DNA of 64,000 nucleotides from Blautia_A aquisgranensis (GCF_040096615.1 NZ_JBBMEJ010000012.1:1-64000), one strand, 5' to 3'; positions 26,643-36,138 are shown, numbered from the stretch's first letter. The notes: generated from the sequence alone by a model not told the origin. Translations and numbers: made by a program.

Positions 26643-27686
26643 ATGGAAGAGGTGTTGAATGAGCGCAAGAGAAAAATTTTAAAAGCAATCATCAAGACCT
26701 ACATGGAGACCGGAGAACCGGTTGGCTCCAGGACCATTTCCAAGTATGCGGATCTCAATGTAAGTTCCGCAACGATCCGAAATGAAATGTCAGACCTGAC
26801 TGATATGGGCTATATCGTCCAGCCTCATACCTCCGCAGGAAGAATTCCTTCAGATAAGGGCTATCGATTATATGTAGATGAGCTGATGAAGGAGAAGGAA
26901 GCAGAGGTCGCAGAGCTGAGAGATCTGATCATTGAGAAGACAGATAAGATGGATAAGGTGCTTAAGAAGGTGGCGAAGGTGCTTGCCTCCAATACCAATT
27001 ATGCAACAATGGTTTCCGTACCGCAGTACAGCGGCAACAAGATCAAATTCATCCAGCTGTCCAGAATGAGCGAGCTTCAGCTTGTAGCGGTGGTTGTCAG
27101 TGATAACAACACCGTGCGGAACCAGATTATCAATCTGGATGAGGAGATGGATGATCAGACGATCCTGAAACTGAATCTTCTTCTGAATACCAATCTGAAT
27201 GGCATTCCCATCCAGGATATCAACCTCGGAATGATCGCCAGACTGAAGGAACAGGCAGGCAGCCACAGTGGTGTGGTAGCAACTGTTCTGGATGCAGTGG
27301 CAGCAACCATTCATGTGGATGAAGAAGACATGGAGATTTATACTTCAGGCGCGACCAACATCTTCAAGTATCCGGAGCTTGCCGACAAGGATAAGGCAAC
27401 CGAGCTGATCTCCGCATTCGAGGAGAAACATGAGCTTGCCGATCTTGTGAAGGGTCAGATGGCCGACGAGGAGAATACAGGAATTCAGGTTTACATCGGT
27501 GATGAGATGCCGATACAGACCATGAAGGACTGCAGCATTGTGACAGCCAGATATGAACTGGGTGACGGAATGTACGGAACCATCGGAATCATCGGTCCGA
27601 AGCGAATGGATTATGAGAATGTTGTGGACAGTCTGAAGGAACTGAAGAATCATCTGGATGACGTTCTGAAAAAGAAGAAAACTTAG
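26643..27686 (+). CDS. hrcA: Heat-inducible transcription repressor HrcA
   Basis: A 347-residue repressor of class I heat-shock genes, of normal length. The winged-helix DNA-binding domain fills residues 1-75 (ERKRKILKAIIKTYMETGEP, then VSSATIRNEMSDLTDMGYI) and includes the signature QPHTSAGRIPSDKGYRLYVD. The remainder is the GAF-like and dimerisation region (DGMYGTIGIIGPKRMDYENV near the end). AAGGAG precedes the ATG. It is the first gene of the CIRCE-controlled hrcA-grpE-dnaK-dnaJ operon and therefore autoregulated. Confidence 0.98.
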   Translation: MEEVLNERKRKILKAIIKTYMETGEPVGSRTISKYADLNVSSATIRNEMSDLTDMGYIVQPHTSAGRIPSDKGYRLYVDELMKEKEAEVAELRDLIIEKTDKMDKVLKKVAKVLASNTNYATMVSVPQYSGNKIKFIQLSRMSELQLVAVVVSDNNTVRNQIINLDEEMDDQTILKLNLLLNTNLNGIPIQDINLGMIARLKEQAGSHSGVVATVLDAVAATIHVDEEDMEIYTSGATNIFKYPELADKDKATELISAFEEKHELADLVKGQMADEENTGIQVYIGDEMPIQTMKDCSIVTARYELGDGMYGTIGIIGPKRMDYENVVDSLKELKNHLDDVLKKKKT

Positions 27687-27704
27687 AAAGGCGGTAGAAA
27701 AGAA

Positions 27705-28334
27705 GTGTCGGAGGAAACAAAGAAGAAATCCGAAGAGCAGGAAGCGGAGACAGAGATCCCCGTAACTGATGGAGATCAGGAAGAAAACCTGACACCAGAG
27801 GGAGAAGAGCTGCCGGAGGAAGAAACCAAGACTCCAGGCGAAGAAGCTGCCCCAGAGGATAAAAAAGAAGAAAAAAAGACTTCTTTCTTCGGAAAGAAGA
27901 AAAAAGATAAATCTGAGCAGAAGGTGGAGGAACTTACCGATCGCCTGAAGCGTACAATGGCTGAATTTGATAATTTCCGTAAAAGAACAGAAAAAGAAAA
28001 ATCCAGCATGTACATCATCGGAGCAAAAGAGATCGTAGAAAAGATCCTGCCGGTTGTGGATAACTTCGAAAGAGGTCTTGCACAGGCACAGGAAGGCGAT
28101 GCTTTTGCAGATGGAATGAAAATGATCTATAAGCAGCTGACTACCACACTGGATGACCTGGGTGTGAAACCTATCGAGGCAGTTGGTAAGGAGTTCAACC
28201 CGGATTTCCATAACGCAGTAATGCATGTGGAGGATGAAGAGGTTGGCGAGAATATCGTGGTGGAGGAATTCCAGAAGGGTTACACCTACAAGGATTTCGT
28301 GGTACGCCACAGTATGGTCAAGGTAGCTAACTAA
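27705..28334 (+). CDS. grpE: Nucleotide exchange factor GrpE
   Basis: A 209-residue co-chaperone that releases ADP from DnaK. Residues 1-70 are a highly acidic, disordered tail rich in Glu and Lys. The long dimerising coiled coil follows (EELTDRLKRTMAEFDNFRKR, TEKEKSSMY), then the conserved head (KIYLPVVDNFERGL-like KILPVVDNFERGLAQAQ, VKPIEAVGKEFNPDFHNAVM). The start is GTG 27705 with GGCGG upstream; there is no in-frame ATG before the domain. It lies 18 bases after hrcA in the heat-shock operon. Confidence 0.96.
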   Translation: MSEETKKKSEEQEAETEIPVTDGDQEENLTPEGEELPEEETKTPGEEAAPEDKKEEKKTSFFGKKKKDKSEQKVEELTDRLKRTMAEFDNFRKRTEKEKSSMYIIGAKEIVEKILPVVDNFERGLAQAQEGDAFADGMKMIYKQLTTTLDDLGVKPIEAVGKEFNPDFHNAVMHVEDEEVGENIVVEEFQKGYTYKDFVVRHSMVKVAN

Positions 28335-28386
28335 TATTGACAGACAGTAATTTTACAGATACAGATTAAAACAGGAGGAAAAAATC

Positions 28387-30279
28387 ATGGGAAAGATTAT
28401 TGGTATTGACTTAGGTACAACAAACAGCTGTGTAGCCGTAATGGAAGGTGGACAGCCGACGGTTATCGCAAATACAGAAGGCGCAAGAACAACACCATCC
28501 GTTGTAGCATTCACAAAAACAGGAGAGCGTCTTGTAGGTGAGCCTGCAAAACGTCAGGCTGTTACAAACGCAGACAGAACAATCTCTTCCATCAAGAGAG
28601 AGATGGGTACAGATTATCGTGTAACAATTGATGAGAAGAAATATTCTCCGCAGGAGATCTCCGCAATGATCCTTCAGAAACTGAAAAAGGATGCAGAGGC
28701 ATATCTTGGAGAGAAAGTAACAGAGGCAGTTATCACTGTTCCAGCTTACTTCAACGATGCTCAGCGTCAGGCAACCAAAGATGCTGGTAAGATCGCAGGT
28801 CTTGATGTAAAACGTATCATCAACGAGCCTACAGCAGCAGCTCTTGCATATGGTCTTGACAATGAGAAAGAGCAGAAGATCATGGTATACGACCTTGGTG
28901 GTGGTACATTCGATGTATCTGTTATTGAGATCGGCGATGGCGTTATCGAGGTTCTTTCCACAGCTGGTAACAACCGTCTTGGTGGTGATGACTTTGATAA
29001 GAAGATCACAGACTACATGCTTTCTGAGTTCAAGAGAACAGAGGGTGTAGATCTTAGCAACGATAAGATGGCTCTTCAGAGACTGAAAGAGGCAGCTGAG
29101 AAAGCGAAAAAAGAACTTTCTTCCGCAACAACAACAAACATCAACCTTCCGTTCATCACAGCTACAGCTGAGGGACCGAAGCATTTCGATATGAACCTTA
29201 CAAGAGCTAAATTCGATGAGCTGACACATGATCTTGTAGAGATGACAGCTGACCCGGTTCGCCGTGCACTGTCTGACGCTGGTATCACAGCTTCCGAGCT
29301 TGGCCAGGTACTTCTGGTTGGTGGATCTTCACGTATCCCGGCAGTACAGGATAAGGTAAGACAGTTAACGGGCAAAGAGCCAAGCAAGAACCTGAACCCG
29401 GATGAGTGTGTTGCTCTTGGTGCTTCCGTACAGGGTGGTAAACTTGCAGGAGATGCAGGTGCCGGTGATATCCTTCTTCTGGATGTTACTCCGCTGTCTC
29501 TGTCTATCGAGACAATGGGTGGTATCGCAACTCGTCTGATCGAGAGAAATACTACAATTCCTACAAAGAAGAGCCAGATCTTCTCTACAGCAGCAGATAA
29601 CCAGACAGCAGTAGATATCAACGTTGTACAGGGTGAGCGTCAGTTCGCGAAAGACAACAAATCCCTTGGACAGTTCCGTCTGGATGGAATCCCGCCAGCA
29701 CGTCGTGGTGTTCCGCAGATCGAGGTAACATTTGATATCGATGCCAACGGTATCGTTAATGTATCCGCTAAGGATCTTGGAACAGGTAAAGAGCAGCACA
29801 TCACAATCACAGCTGGTTCTAACATGTCTGATTCCGATATCGACAAAGCTGTTAAAGAAGCAGCTGAGTTCGAGGCTCAGGATAAGAAACGTAAAGAGGC
29901 TATCGACACAAGAAACAATGCAGACTCCATGGTATTCCAGGTTGAGAATGCACTGAAAGAAGCTGGAGACAAGCTTGACGCAAACGATAAAGCAAGCGTT
30001 GAGGCTGACTTAAATGCACTGAAAGATCTTCTTGCTCAGACAGCAAACGCTCAGGAGCTTACAGATTCTCAGGTAGCAGACATCAAGGCTGCACAGGAGA
30101 AGATGATGGAAAGCGCACAGAAACTGTTCTCCAAGATGTATGAGCAGACTCAGGGAGCTCAGGGTCAGGCTGGTCCTGGACCGGATATGGGCAACATGGG
30201 CGGAAACGCTGGTGCTCAGGGCGGAAATGAAGCAGGATACGGCGATGATGTTGTAGATGCTGATTACAAGGAAGTCTAA
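28387..30279 (+). CDS. dnaK: Molecular chaperone DnaK (Hsp70)
   Basis: A 630-residue ATP-driven folding chaperone. The nucleotide-binding domain starts with KIIGIDLGTTNSCVAVMEGG and contains INEPTAAALAYGLD and VYDLGGGTFDVSVIEIGDG. The interdomain linker and substrate domain carry DILLLDVTPLSLSIETMGG. The C-terminal 40 residues are a flexible Gly/Gln/Ala-rich tail ending in GYGDDVVDADYKEV, the usual DnaK end. AGGAGG precedes the ATG. Its codon usage is strongly biased, as expected for an abundant protein. It works with GrpE and DnaJ, encoded on either side. Confidence 0.99.
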   Translation: MGKIIGIDLGTTNSCVAVMEGGQPTVIANTEGARTTPSVVAFTKTGERLVGEPAKRQAVTNADRTISSIKREMGTDYRVTIDEKKYSPQEISAMILQKLKKDAEAYLGEKVTEAVITVPAYFNDAQRQATKDAGKIAGLDVKRIINEPTAAALAYGLDNEKEQKIMVYDLGGGTFDVSVIEIGDGVIEVLSTAGNNRLGGDDFDKKITDYMLSEFKRTEGVDLSNDKMALQRLKEAAEKAKKELSSATTTNINLPFITATAEGPKHFDMNLTRAKFDELTHDLVEMTADPVRRALSDAGITASELGQVLLVGGSSRIPAVQDKVRQLTGKEPSKNLNPDECVALGASVQGGKLAGDAGAGDILLLDVTPLSLSIETMGGIATRLIERNTTIPTKKSQIFSTAADNQTAVDINVVQGERQFAKDNKSLGQFRLDGIPPARRGVPQIEVTFDIDANGIVNVSAKDLGTGKEQHITITAGSNMSDSDIDKAVKEAAEFEAQDKKRKEAIDTRNNADSMVFQVENALKEAGDKLDANDKASVEADLNALKDLLAQTANAQELTDSQVADIKAAQEKMMESAQKLFSKMYEQTQGAQGQAGPGPDMGNMGGNAGAQGGNEAGYGDDVVDADYKEV

Positions 30280-30301
30280 GACAAGTAGGAAATAAATAAC
30301 A

Positions 30302-31495
30302 ATGGCTGATAAAAGAGATTATTATGAAGTCTTAGGTGTAGATAAAAACGCCGACGACGCAACATTAAAAAAAGCATATCGTAAGCTGGCCAAGAAATAT
30401 CACCCGGATGTAAATCCGGGTGATAAAGAGGCTGAGGCGAAATTCAAAGAAGCTACAGAGGCTTATTCCGTATTAAGTGACGCCGATAAGAGAAGACAGT
30501 ATGATCAGTTTGGTCATGCAGCGTTCGAAAATGGCGGCGGAGGCGGAGCCGGCGGCTTTGGCGGATTCGACTTCAACGGCGCAGATATGGGAGATATCTT
30601 CGGAGATATTTTCGGAGACCTTTTCGGCGGCGGAGGCAGAAGCAGACGGGCCAATAACGGACCGATGAAGGGGGCCAACCTTCGTGCACGTGTGAACATT
30701 ACTTTTGAGGAAGCGGTTTTCGGATGCGAGAAAGAGCTGGAGATCGTTTTGAAAGATGAGTGTACCACATGCCACGGAACCGGTGCGAAGCCGGGAACTT
30801 CACCGGTAACCTGTCCGAAATGTAAAGGTCAGGGTCAGATCGTTTATACCCAGCAGTCCATGTTTGGTATGGTACGTAATGTTCAGACCTGTCCGGACTG
30901 TAACGGAACCGGTAAGGTGATCAAGGATAAATGCAGTGCCTGCCACGGAACCGGATATACATCTTCCAGAAAGAAGATTCAGGTATCTGTACCGGCTGGT
31001 ATTGACAATGGTCAGTGTATTCGTATCCGTGAGAAGGGTGAGCCGGGAACCAACGGCGGTGCCAGAGGAGATCTGCTGGTCGAGGTAAATGTAGCCCGTC
31101 ATCCGATCTTCCAGAGACAGGATATGAATATCTTTTCAACAGCTCCGATCACATTTGCTCAGGCTGCACTTGGCGGTGAGATGCGTATCAATACTGTTGA
31201 CGGCGAGGTTACTTATGAGGTGAAGCCGGGAACACAGACTGATACAAGAATCCGTCTGAAAGGCAAAGGTGTTCCGTCACTGCGTAACAAGAACGTTCGT
31301 GGTGACCATTATGTAACACTGGTCGTTCAGACACCGACGAACCTTAATGCAGAAGCGAAAAAAGCTCTGGAAGCTTTTGATGCCGCATGCGGAAACCGTC
31401 CGGTAACAGAGAGTACAGCAGAGACTTCAGAAAAAACTGAAAAAAAGAAAAAGAATATTTTTGAAAAATTCAAAGAGAAGCTTGAGGACGAGTAA
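30302..31495 (+). CDS. dnaJ: Chaperone DnaJ (Hsp40)
   Basis: A 397-residue type I J-protein that stimulates the DnaK ATPase and presents substrates. It has a J domain at residues 1-70 with the HPD motif (YHPDVNPGDKEAEAKFKEA) and a Gly/Phe region about 75-115 (GGGGGAGGFGGFDFNG). The four zinc-binding CxxCxGxG repeats are CTTCHGTG, CPKCKGQG, CPDCNGTG and CSACHGTG. The C-terminal substrate-binding domain follows, and the tail is Lys/Glu-rich. It is the last gene of the CIRCE operon and is closed by a terminator. Confidence 0.98.
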   Translation: MADKRDYYEVLGVDKNADDATLKKAYRKLAKKYHPDVNPGDKEAEAKFKEATEAYSVLSDADKRRQYDQFGHAAFENGGGGGAGGFGGFDFNGADMGDIFGDIFGDLFGGGGRSRRANNGPMKGANLRARVNITFEEAVFGCEKELEIVLKDECTTCHGTGAKPGTSPVTCPKCKGQGQIVYTQQSMFGMVRNVQTCPDCNGTGKVIKDKCSACHGTGYTSSRKKIQVSVPAGIDNGQCIRIREKGEPGTNGGARGDLLVEVNVARHPIFQRQDMNIFSTAPITFAQAALGGEMRINTVDGEVTYEVKPGTQTDTRIRLKGKGVPSLRNKNVRGDHYVTLVVQTPTNLNAEAKKALEAFDAACGNRPVTESTAETSEKTEKKKKNIFEKFKEKLEDE

Positions 31496-31510
31496 ATAGA
31501 TCAAAAAGAG

Positions 31511-31541
31511 GAAAGAGGCGCAAAAAGCCTCTTTCTTTTTT
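31511..31541 (+). terminator. Intrinsic terminator of the hrcA-dnaJ operon
   Basis: Nine-base-pair stem GAAAGAGGC / GCCTCTTTC (31511-31519 with 31527-31535) followed by six or more thymines. Confidence 0.9.
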
Positions 31542-31653
31542 TACTGTATTCGTGTATATTAAAAGAAGTGCCTATTTACAGATGAAGAGAAATGGGCGAT
31601 AGACAGGAAAAGAAATCCATAGATGTGTACACAGCATAAGGAGATATAAAAAT

Positions 31654-32607
31654 ATGAAATGGAACCGTTTTACACTTAAGACAAAAACAGAGGCAGAGGA
31701 TATCGTGATCTGTACACTTGCCGAAGTGGGAATCGAAGGCGTAGAGATTCAGGACAAGCAGCCGCTGACCGATGAGGACAAGGCGCAGATGTTCGTGGAT
31801 ATCATGCCTGAAGGACCGGCAGATGACGGCATTGCGTATCTGAACTTTTATCTGGAGGAGGATGCAGATACAGAGGCAATTCTGAAGGATGTACGAGCTG
31901 CACTTGAGGATCTGAGAAGTTTTGTAGATATCGGAGAAGCTACGATCACAGAATCCCAGACAGAGGATAAGGACTGGATCAATAACTGGAAACAGTATTT
32001 CCATCAGTTTTATGTGGATGATATTCTTATCGTACCGTCCTGGGAAGAGGTGAAGGAAGAGGATAAGGATAAGATGATCCTTCACATTGATCCGGGAACT
32101 GCTTTTGGTACAGGAATGCATGAGACTACTCAGCTTGTGATCCGTCAGCTGAAAAAATTCGTAAAGCCGGGAGACGAGCTTCTGGATGTAGGAACCGGAA
32201 GTGGTATTCTTGGAATCGTTGCACTGAAGCTTGGGGCAGGCCATGTAGTTGGTACAGATCTCGATCCATGTGCAGTTCCGGCAGTGTCCGAGAACAAGGA
32301 AGCTAATGATATCAGAGAAGAATCTTTTGACATGATGATCGGAAACATTATCGATGACAAAGCTGTTCAGGATCAGGTCGGCTATGAGAAATATGATATC
32401 GTAACAGCAAACATCCTGGCTGATGTTCTGGTGCCGCTGACACCGGTGATCGTCGCACAGATGAAAAAAGGTGCTTACTATATCACATCCGGTATTCTGG
32501 ATGTGAAGGAAGACGTTGTGGTACAGGCTGTAAAAGATGCAGGACTTACGCTTGTGGAAGTGACACATCAGGGTGAGTGGGTATCTGTGACAGCAAGAAA
32601 GGACTGA
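31654..32607 (+). CDS. prmA: Ribosomal protein L11 methyltransferase PrmA
   Basis: A 317-residue SAM-dependent methyltransferase that trimethylates ribosomal protein L11. Residues 1-100 are the substrate-recognition domain (NRFTLKTKTEAEDIVICTLA, EDKDWINNWKQYFHQFYVDD). The catalytic domain shows the glycine motif LLDVGTGSGILGIVALKLGA, the acidic GTDLDPCAV and the family signature VTANILADVLVPL. AAGGAG lies before the ATG. It begins a run of closely spaced genes (prmA, rsmE, cysteine desulfurase, thiI) that follows dnaJ in many clostridia. Confidence 0.96.
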   Translation: MKWNRFTLKTKTEAEDIVICTLAEVGIEGVEIQDKQPLTDEDKAQMFVDIMPEGPADDGIAYLNFYLEEDADTEAILKDVRAALEDLRSFVDIGEATITESQTEDKDWINNWKQYFHQFYVDDILIVPSWEEVKEEDKDKMILHIDPGTAFGTGMHETTQLVIRQLKKFVKPGDELLDVGTGSGILGIVALKLGAGHVVGTDLDPCAVPAVSENKEANDIREESFDMMIGNIIDDKAVQDQVGYEKYDIVTANILADVLVPLTPVIVAQMKKGAYYITSGILDVKEDVVVQAVKDAGLTLVEVTHQGEWVSVTARKD

Positions 32608-32611
32608 TCTC

Positions 32612-33355
32612 ATGCAGAGATTTTTTGTGGAACCTCATCAGATCGATAGTGAGAAGCATGCGATCCATATCACAGGAAGCGATGTAAATCATATTCGTAA
32701 TGTTCTCCGCATGAAAAAAGGCGAAGAGCTGTGGATCAGTGATAAAGAAAAAGAATATCACTGTGTCATCGACAGCACAGAGGAAGAAGAAGTGCTTCTT
32801 CATATCCTCTATGTGCAGGAGCCGGATTATGAGTTGAAAAACCGCATTTATCTGTTTCAGGGTCTGCCGAAAGCAGACAAGATGGAGCTGATCATTCAGA
32901 AAGCCGTGGAGCTTGGTGCATACTCTGTAGTTCCGGTATCCACCAGACGGTGTGTGGTAAAACTGGACAACAAGAAGGCAGAGAAAAAGGTTGCCCGCTG
33001 GCAGCAGATCGCAGAGAGCGCGGCGAAGCAGTCCAAGCGTATGCTTGTGCCTGAGGTTCATTCTGTGATGACGCTGAAAGAAGCCCTTGCTTTTGCAAAA
33101 GAGCTGGATGTTCTTTTTATTCCTTATGAGCTTGCAAAAGGCATGAAAGAGACAAAAGAGCTGATCCGCGCCATAGAGCCGGGAAAAAGTATCGGCGTTT
33201 TTATCGGACCTGAGGGCGGTTTTGAGGAAGAAGAAGTGGCAGCTGCCATGGAAGCCGGTGCCAAGCCGATCACGCTGGGACACCGGATACTCAGAACAGA
33301 GACTGCCGGACTTGCAGTACTTTCTGTTCTGATGTTTCAACTGGAGGATGAATAG
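32612..33355 (+). CDS. rsmE: 16S rRNA (uracil-1498-N3)-methyltransferase RsmE
   Basis: A 247-residue SPOUT-class rRNA methyltransferase. The small N-terminal PUA-like domain comprises residues 1-70 (GSDVNHIRNVLRMKKGEELW). The trefoil-knot catalytic domain contains LFQGLPKADKMELIIQKAVE, QSKRMLVPEV, IGVFIGPEGGFEEEEV and LGHRILRTETAGL, which together form the SAM pocket. It begins four bases after prmA and ends three bases before the next start, implying translational coupling. Confidence 0.96.
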   Translation: MQRFFVEPHQIDSEKHAIHITGSDVNHIRNVLRMKKGEELWISDKEKEYHCVIDSTEEEEVLLHILYVQEPDYELKNRIYLFQGLPKADKMELIIQKAVELGAYSVVPVSTRRCVVKLDNKKAEKKVARWQQIAESAAKQSKRMLVPEVHSVMTLKEALAFAKELDVLFIPYELAKGMKETKELIRAIEPGKSIGVFIGPEGGFEEEEVAAAMEAGAKPITLGHRILRTETAGLAVLSVLMFQLEDE

Positions 33356-33358
33356 ATT

Positions 33359-34513
33359 ATGGAAGCATATTTTGACAATTCCGCGACAACGAGATGCTTC
33401 GACGAAGTAAAGGATATTGTCTGCAAAACCATGACAGAAGATTTCGGAAATCCTTCTGCCATGCATAAAAAGGGCATGGAAGCGGAGAATTACGTCCGCC
33501 ACAGTGCTCAGACACTTGCGAAACTTTTGAAGGTAAATGAAAAAGAGATTCTTTTTACATCCGGTGGAACAGAATCTGATAACCTTGCCATCATCGGCGG
33601 CGTGGAAGCCAACAAACGTATGGGAAACCATGTCATCACAACAGCAGTGGAGCATGCAGCTGTTGCCCAGCCGTTTGCCTATCTGAAGGAACAGGGCTAT
33701 GAGGTGACCATACTTCCCGTAGACCATCAGGGTGTGGTAAAGCTGGATGCGCTTGAGAAGGCTCTGCGTCCGGACACGATTCTGGTATCTGTGATGTATG
33801 TAAATAATGAAGTCGGAGCTGTGATGCCGGTAGAAGAGATTGGAAAAATGGTTCATGAAAAAAGCCCGAAGGCACTTTTCCATGTGGACGCCATCCAGGC
33901 TTTCGGAAAGTATCGGATCTATCCGAAAAAACTGGGCATTGATCTTCTTTCTGTGAGTAGTCATAAGATTCACGGACCGAAGGGAGTCGGCTTCCTTTAC
34001 ATCAATGAGAAAGTAAGAGTACAGCCGCAGATCCTTGGTGGCGGACAGCAGAACGGCATGCGTTCCGGAACAGACAATGTGCCGGGAATCGCAGGTCTTG
34101 GAGTTGCCGCTGAGATGGTCTATACAGATTTTGATAAAAAAATACAGCACCTCTATGACCTGAAAGAGCGTATGGCAGCAGGCTTAGAGAGACTGGGAGA
34201 TGTTACCGTTAACGGAATGCCGCTTGAAGAAGGTGCGCCTCATATCATGAGTGTGACTTTCCATGGCGTTCGAAGTGAGGTGCTTCTTCATACAATGGAG
34301 GAATTTGGGGTATATATTTCCGCAGGAAGTGCATGCTCCAGCCATAAGAGAAAACCAAGTGCAACACTGACAGCAATGGGACTTAACAGAGCAGATGTGG
34401 AGAGTACAGTCCGCGTCAGCTTCTGTGAGGAGAATACCTTTGAGGAGGTAGACTACTGTCTGGAAAATCTGGAAAAAACTATTCCCATGCTGCGCAGATA
34501 TGCACGCCGATAA
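33359..34513 (+). CDS. Cysteine desulfurase (NifS/IscS-like)
   Basis: A 384-residue PLP enzyme that takes sulfur from cysteine and carries it as a persulfide. The N-terminus AYFDNSATTRCFDEV and the cofactor-site histidine in TTAVEHAAV are standard. The PLP lysine is Lys203 in SVSSHKIHGPKGVGF. The persulfide cysteine is Cys326 in SAGSACSSHKRKPSAT, on the long loop typical of the NifS/IscS group. It lies directly before thiI, so it most likely supplies sulfur for tRNA 4-thiouridine (the NifZ/ThiI arrangement of Bacillus) and not a general Fe-S system. Confidence 0.95.
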   Translation: MEAYFDNSATTRCFDEVKDIVCKTMTEDFGNPSAMHKKGMEAENYVRHSAQTLAKLLKVNEKEILFTSGGTESDNLAIIGGVEANKRMGNHVITTAVEHAAVAQPFAYLKEQGYEVTILPVDHQGVVKLDALEKALRPDTILVSVMYVNNEVGAVMPVEEIGKMVHEKSPKALFHVDAIQAFGKYRIYPKKLGIDLLSVSSHKIHGPKGVGFLYINEKVRVQPQILGGGQQNGMRSGTDNVPGIAGLGVAAEMVYTDFDKKIQHLYDLKERMAAGLERLGDVTVNGMPLEEGAPHIMSVTFHGVRSEVLLHTMEEFGVYISAGSACSSHKRKPSATLTAMGLNRADVESTVRVSFCEENTFEEVDYCLENLEKTIPMLRRYARR

Positions 34514-34533
34514 TACAGGAGAAAGGAAGTTTT

Positions 34534-35715
34534 ATGTTAGTACACGCATTTCTAATCAAATATGCGGAGATCGCCCTTAAGGGAAAAAACCGCTATCGTT
34601 TTGAGGATGCTCTCGTACATCAGATGGAGATCGCACTCTCCAAGATCGAGGGTGAGTTTGAAGTAAAAAAAGAGCAGGGAAGAGTCTATGTATTCTGTCC
34701 TGAGAACTATGATTATGAAGAGGCTGTAGACGCTCTTCAGCATGTATTCGGTATCGTTGGCATCTGCCCGGTTATGATCTATGAGGAGGCCGGATTCGAG
34801 CAGCTTGCCGAGGATGTTGTCGGCTATATGAAGCAGTGGCATCCGGATTTTGGCGGAAGCTTCAAGGTATGGACACGTCGTGCAAAAAAATCCTATCCGA
34901 TCAGCTCCATGGAGGTCAGTGCAGAGCTTGGCGGACGTATTCTGGATGCATTCCCGGAGGCGAGCGTAGATGTACATGAGCCGGAGCTGAACCTCTCTGT
35001 TGAAATCCGTGATAAGATCTATGTATATTCCCAGACGATTCCGGGAGCAGGCGGAATGCCGATCGGAACAAACGGAAAAGCCATGCTTCTTCTGTCCGGT
35101 GGAATTGACAGCCCGGTTGCAGGCTACATGATCGCAAAACGTGGTGTCAAGATCGACGCTGTATATTTCCATGCACCGCCATACACAAGCGAGCGTGCGA
35201 AACAGAAGGTTGTGGATCTTGCCCGCCTTGTTGCAAAATACAGCGGACCGATCCGTCTTCATGTGGTTAATTTTACAGACATTCAGCTTTATATCTATGA
35301 TCAGTGTCCGCATGATGAGCTTACCATTATCATGAGAAGATACATGATGCGTATTGCAGAGCATTTTGCGAAAAAAGACCGGTGTCTTGGCCTGATCACA
35401 GGTGAGAGTATCGGACAGGTAGCAAGCCAGACATTACAGAGCCTTGCATCCACCAACGAGGTGTGTACACTGCCTGTATACCGTCCGGTGATCGGTTTTG
35501 ATAAAGAAGAAATTGTTCGTATTTCCAGAAAAATCGATACTTTCGAGACATCAATCCAGCCGTTTGAAGACTGCTGTACGATCTTTGTTGCCAAACATCC
35601 GGTAACCAAGCCAAATCTCAAGGTGATCCGCCGTTCCGAACAGAAGCTTGCTGAGAAGATTGATGAGCTGATGGAAACTGCACTGAACACAACAGAGATC
35701 ATTGAAATTCAGTAA
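34534..35715 (+). CDS. thiI: tRNA sulfurtransferase ThiI
   Basis: A 393-residue enzyme that makes 4-thiouridine at tRNA position 8. The N-terminal ferredoxin-like and THUMP domains comprise about residues 1-165 (AEIALKGKNRYRFEDALVHQ). The PP-loop ATP site reads AMLLLSGGIDSPVAGYMIAK (about 184-203). The C-terminal rhodanese domain of the enterobacterial protein is absent, as is normal in Firmicutes, and sulfur then comes straight from the partner desulfurase encoded just upstream. AAAGGAAG precedes the ATG. It is the last gene of this unit. Confidence 0.96.
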   Translation: MLVHAFLIKYAEIALKGKNRYRFEDALVHQMEIALSKIEGEFEVKKEQGRVYVFCPENYDYEEAVDALQHVFGIVGICPVMIYEEAGFEQLAEDVVGYMKQWHPDFGGSFKVWTRRAKKSYPISSMEVSAELGGRILDAFPEASVDVHEPELNLSVEIRDKIYVYSQTIPGAGGMPIGTNGKAMLLLSGGIDSPVAGYMIAKRGVKIDAVYFHAPPYTSERAKQKVVDLARLVAKYSGPIRLHVVNFTDIQLYIYDQCPHDELTIIMRRYMMRIAEHFAKKDRCLGLITGESIGQVASQTLQSLASTNEVCTLPVYRPVIGFDKEEIVRISRKIDTFETSIQPFEDCCTIFVAKHPVTKPNLKVIRRSEQKLAEKIDELMETALNTTEIIEIQ

Positions 35716-35732
35716 TGATCTGTAAAAAAGAA

Positions 35733-35766
35733 AGCCAGGCCCCCGGAAAGGTGAGGGTTCCTGGCT
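35733..35766 (+). terminator. Weak hairpin after thiI
   Basis: AGCCAGG (35733-35739) pairs with CCTGGCT (35760-35766), with additional G/C pairs inside. No thymine tract follows, so termination is uncertain. Confidence 0.4.
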
Positions 35767-35851
35767 GATTGAAATATTATAGCACTCCAAGAATTATTGC
35801 ATCGCTATAAAAAAGGGAGAGCACAGCTAAAAAGTGTCTCTGTCAGATATG

Positions 35852-35885
35852 AAAAAAGAGGAACTGTATCTGATACAGTTCCTCT
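35852..35885 (-). terminator. Intrinsic terminator of the HPr-like gene
   Basis: On the minus strand a 14-base-pair stem AGAGGAACTGTATC with single-base loop runs into six thymines (the AAAAAA at 35852-35857 on the plus strand). Confidence 0.88.
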
Positions 35886-35901
35886 CAAATATACATGAAG
35901 A

Positions 35902-36138
35902 TTACTCGATTGTATATTTGGAAATAATCTGCATAACGTTATCCAGAGCAGCACCGTCTGCGTGGATGTTGAGGTCGATTGGCTTGGAAAGATCCAGGCT
36001 GAAGATACCCATGATGGATTTTGCATCGATCACATATCTTCCGGACACTAAATCAAAATCGCAGTCGAATTTGCTGATCTCGTTTACGAATGCCTTCACC
36101 TTATCGATGGAGTTCAGTGAGATTTTAGCTGTTTTCAT
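35902..36138 (-). CDS. HPr-family protein lacking the catalytic histidine
   Basis: A 78-residue protein with the HPr fold pattern. The segment AKSIMGIFSLDLSKPIDLNI matches the HPr regulatory-serine region (Ser41 here, equivalent to Ser46). The N-terminal loop that should carry the phosphoryl-accepting histidine (GLHARPA in HPr) reads NSIDKVKAFV, with no histidine. It therefore cannot carry phosphate from PEP. By analogy with Bacillus Crh it might still be phosphorylated on the serine by HPr kinase and act in catabolite control, which is inference. AGGGAGG precedes the ATG. Single gene with its own terminator. Confidence 0.85.
   Translation of the reverse strand: MKTAKISLNSIDKVKAFVNEISKFDCDFDLVSGRYVIDAKSIMGIFSLDLSKPIDLNIHADGAALDNVMQIISKYTIE

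Noticed and set aside
32546..34150. 534-codon open frame antisense to rsmE and the cysteine desulfurase gene
   Set aside because: It crosses two well-identified genes and has a Cys/His/Phe-rich composition without known motifs.
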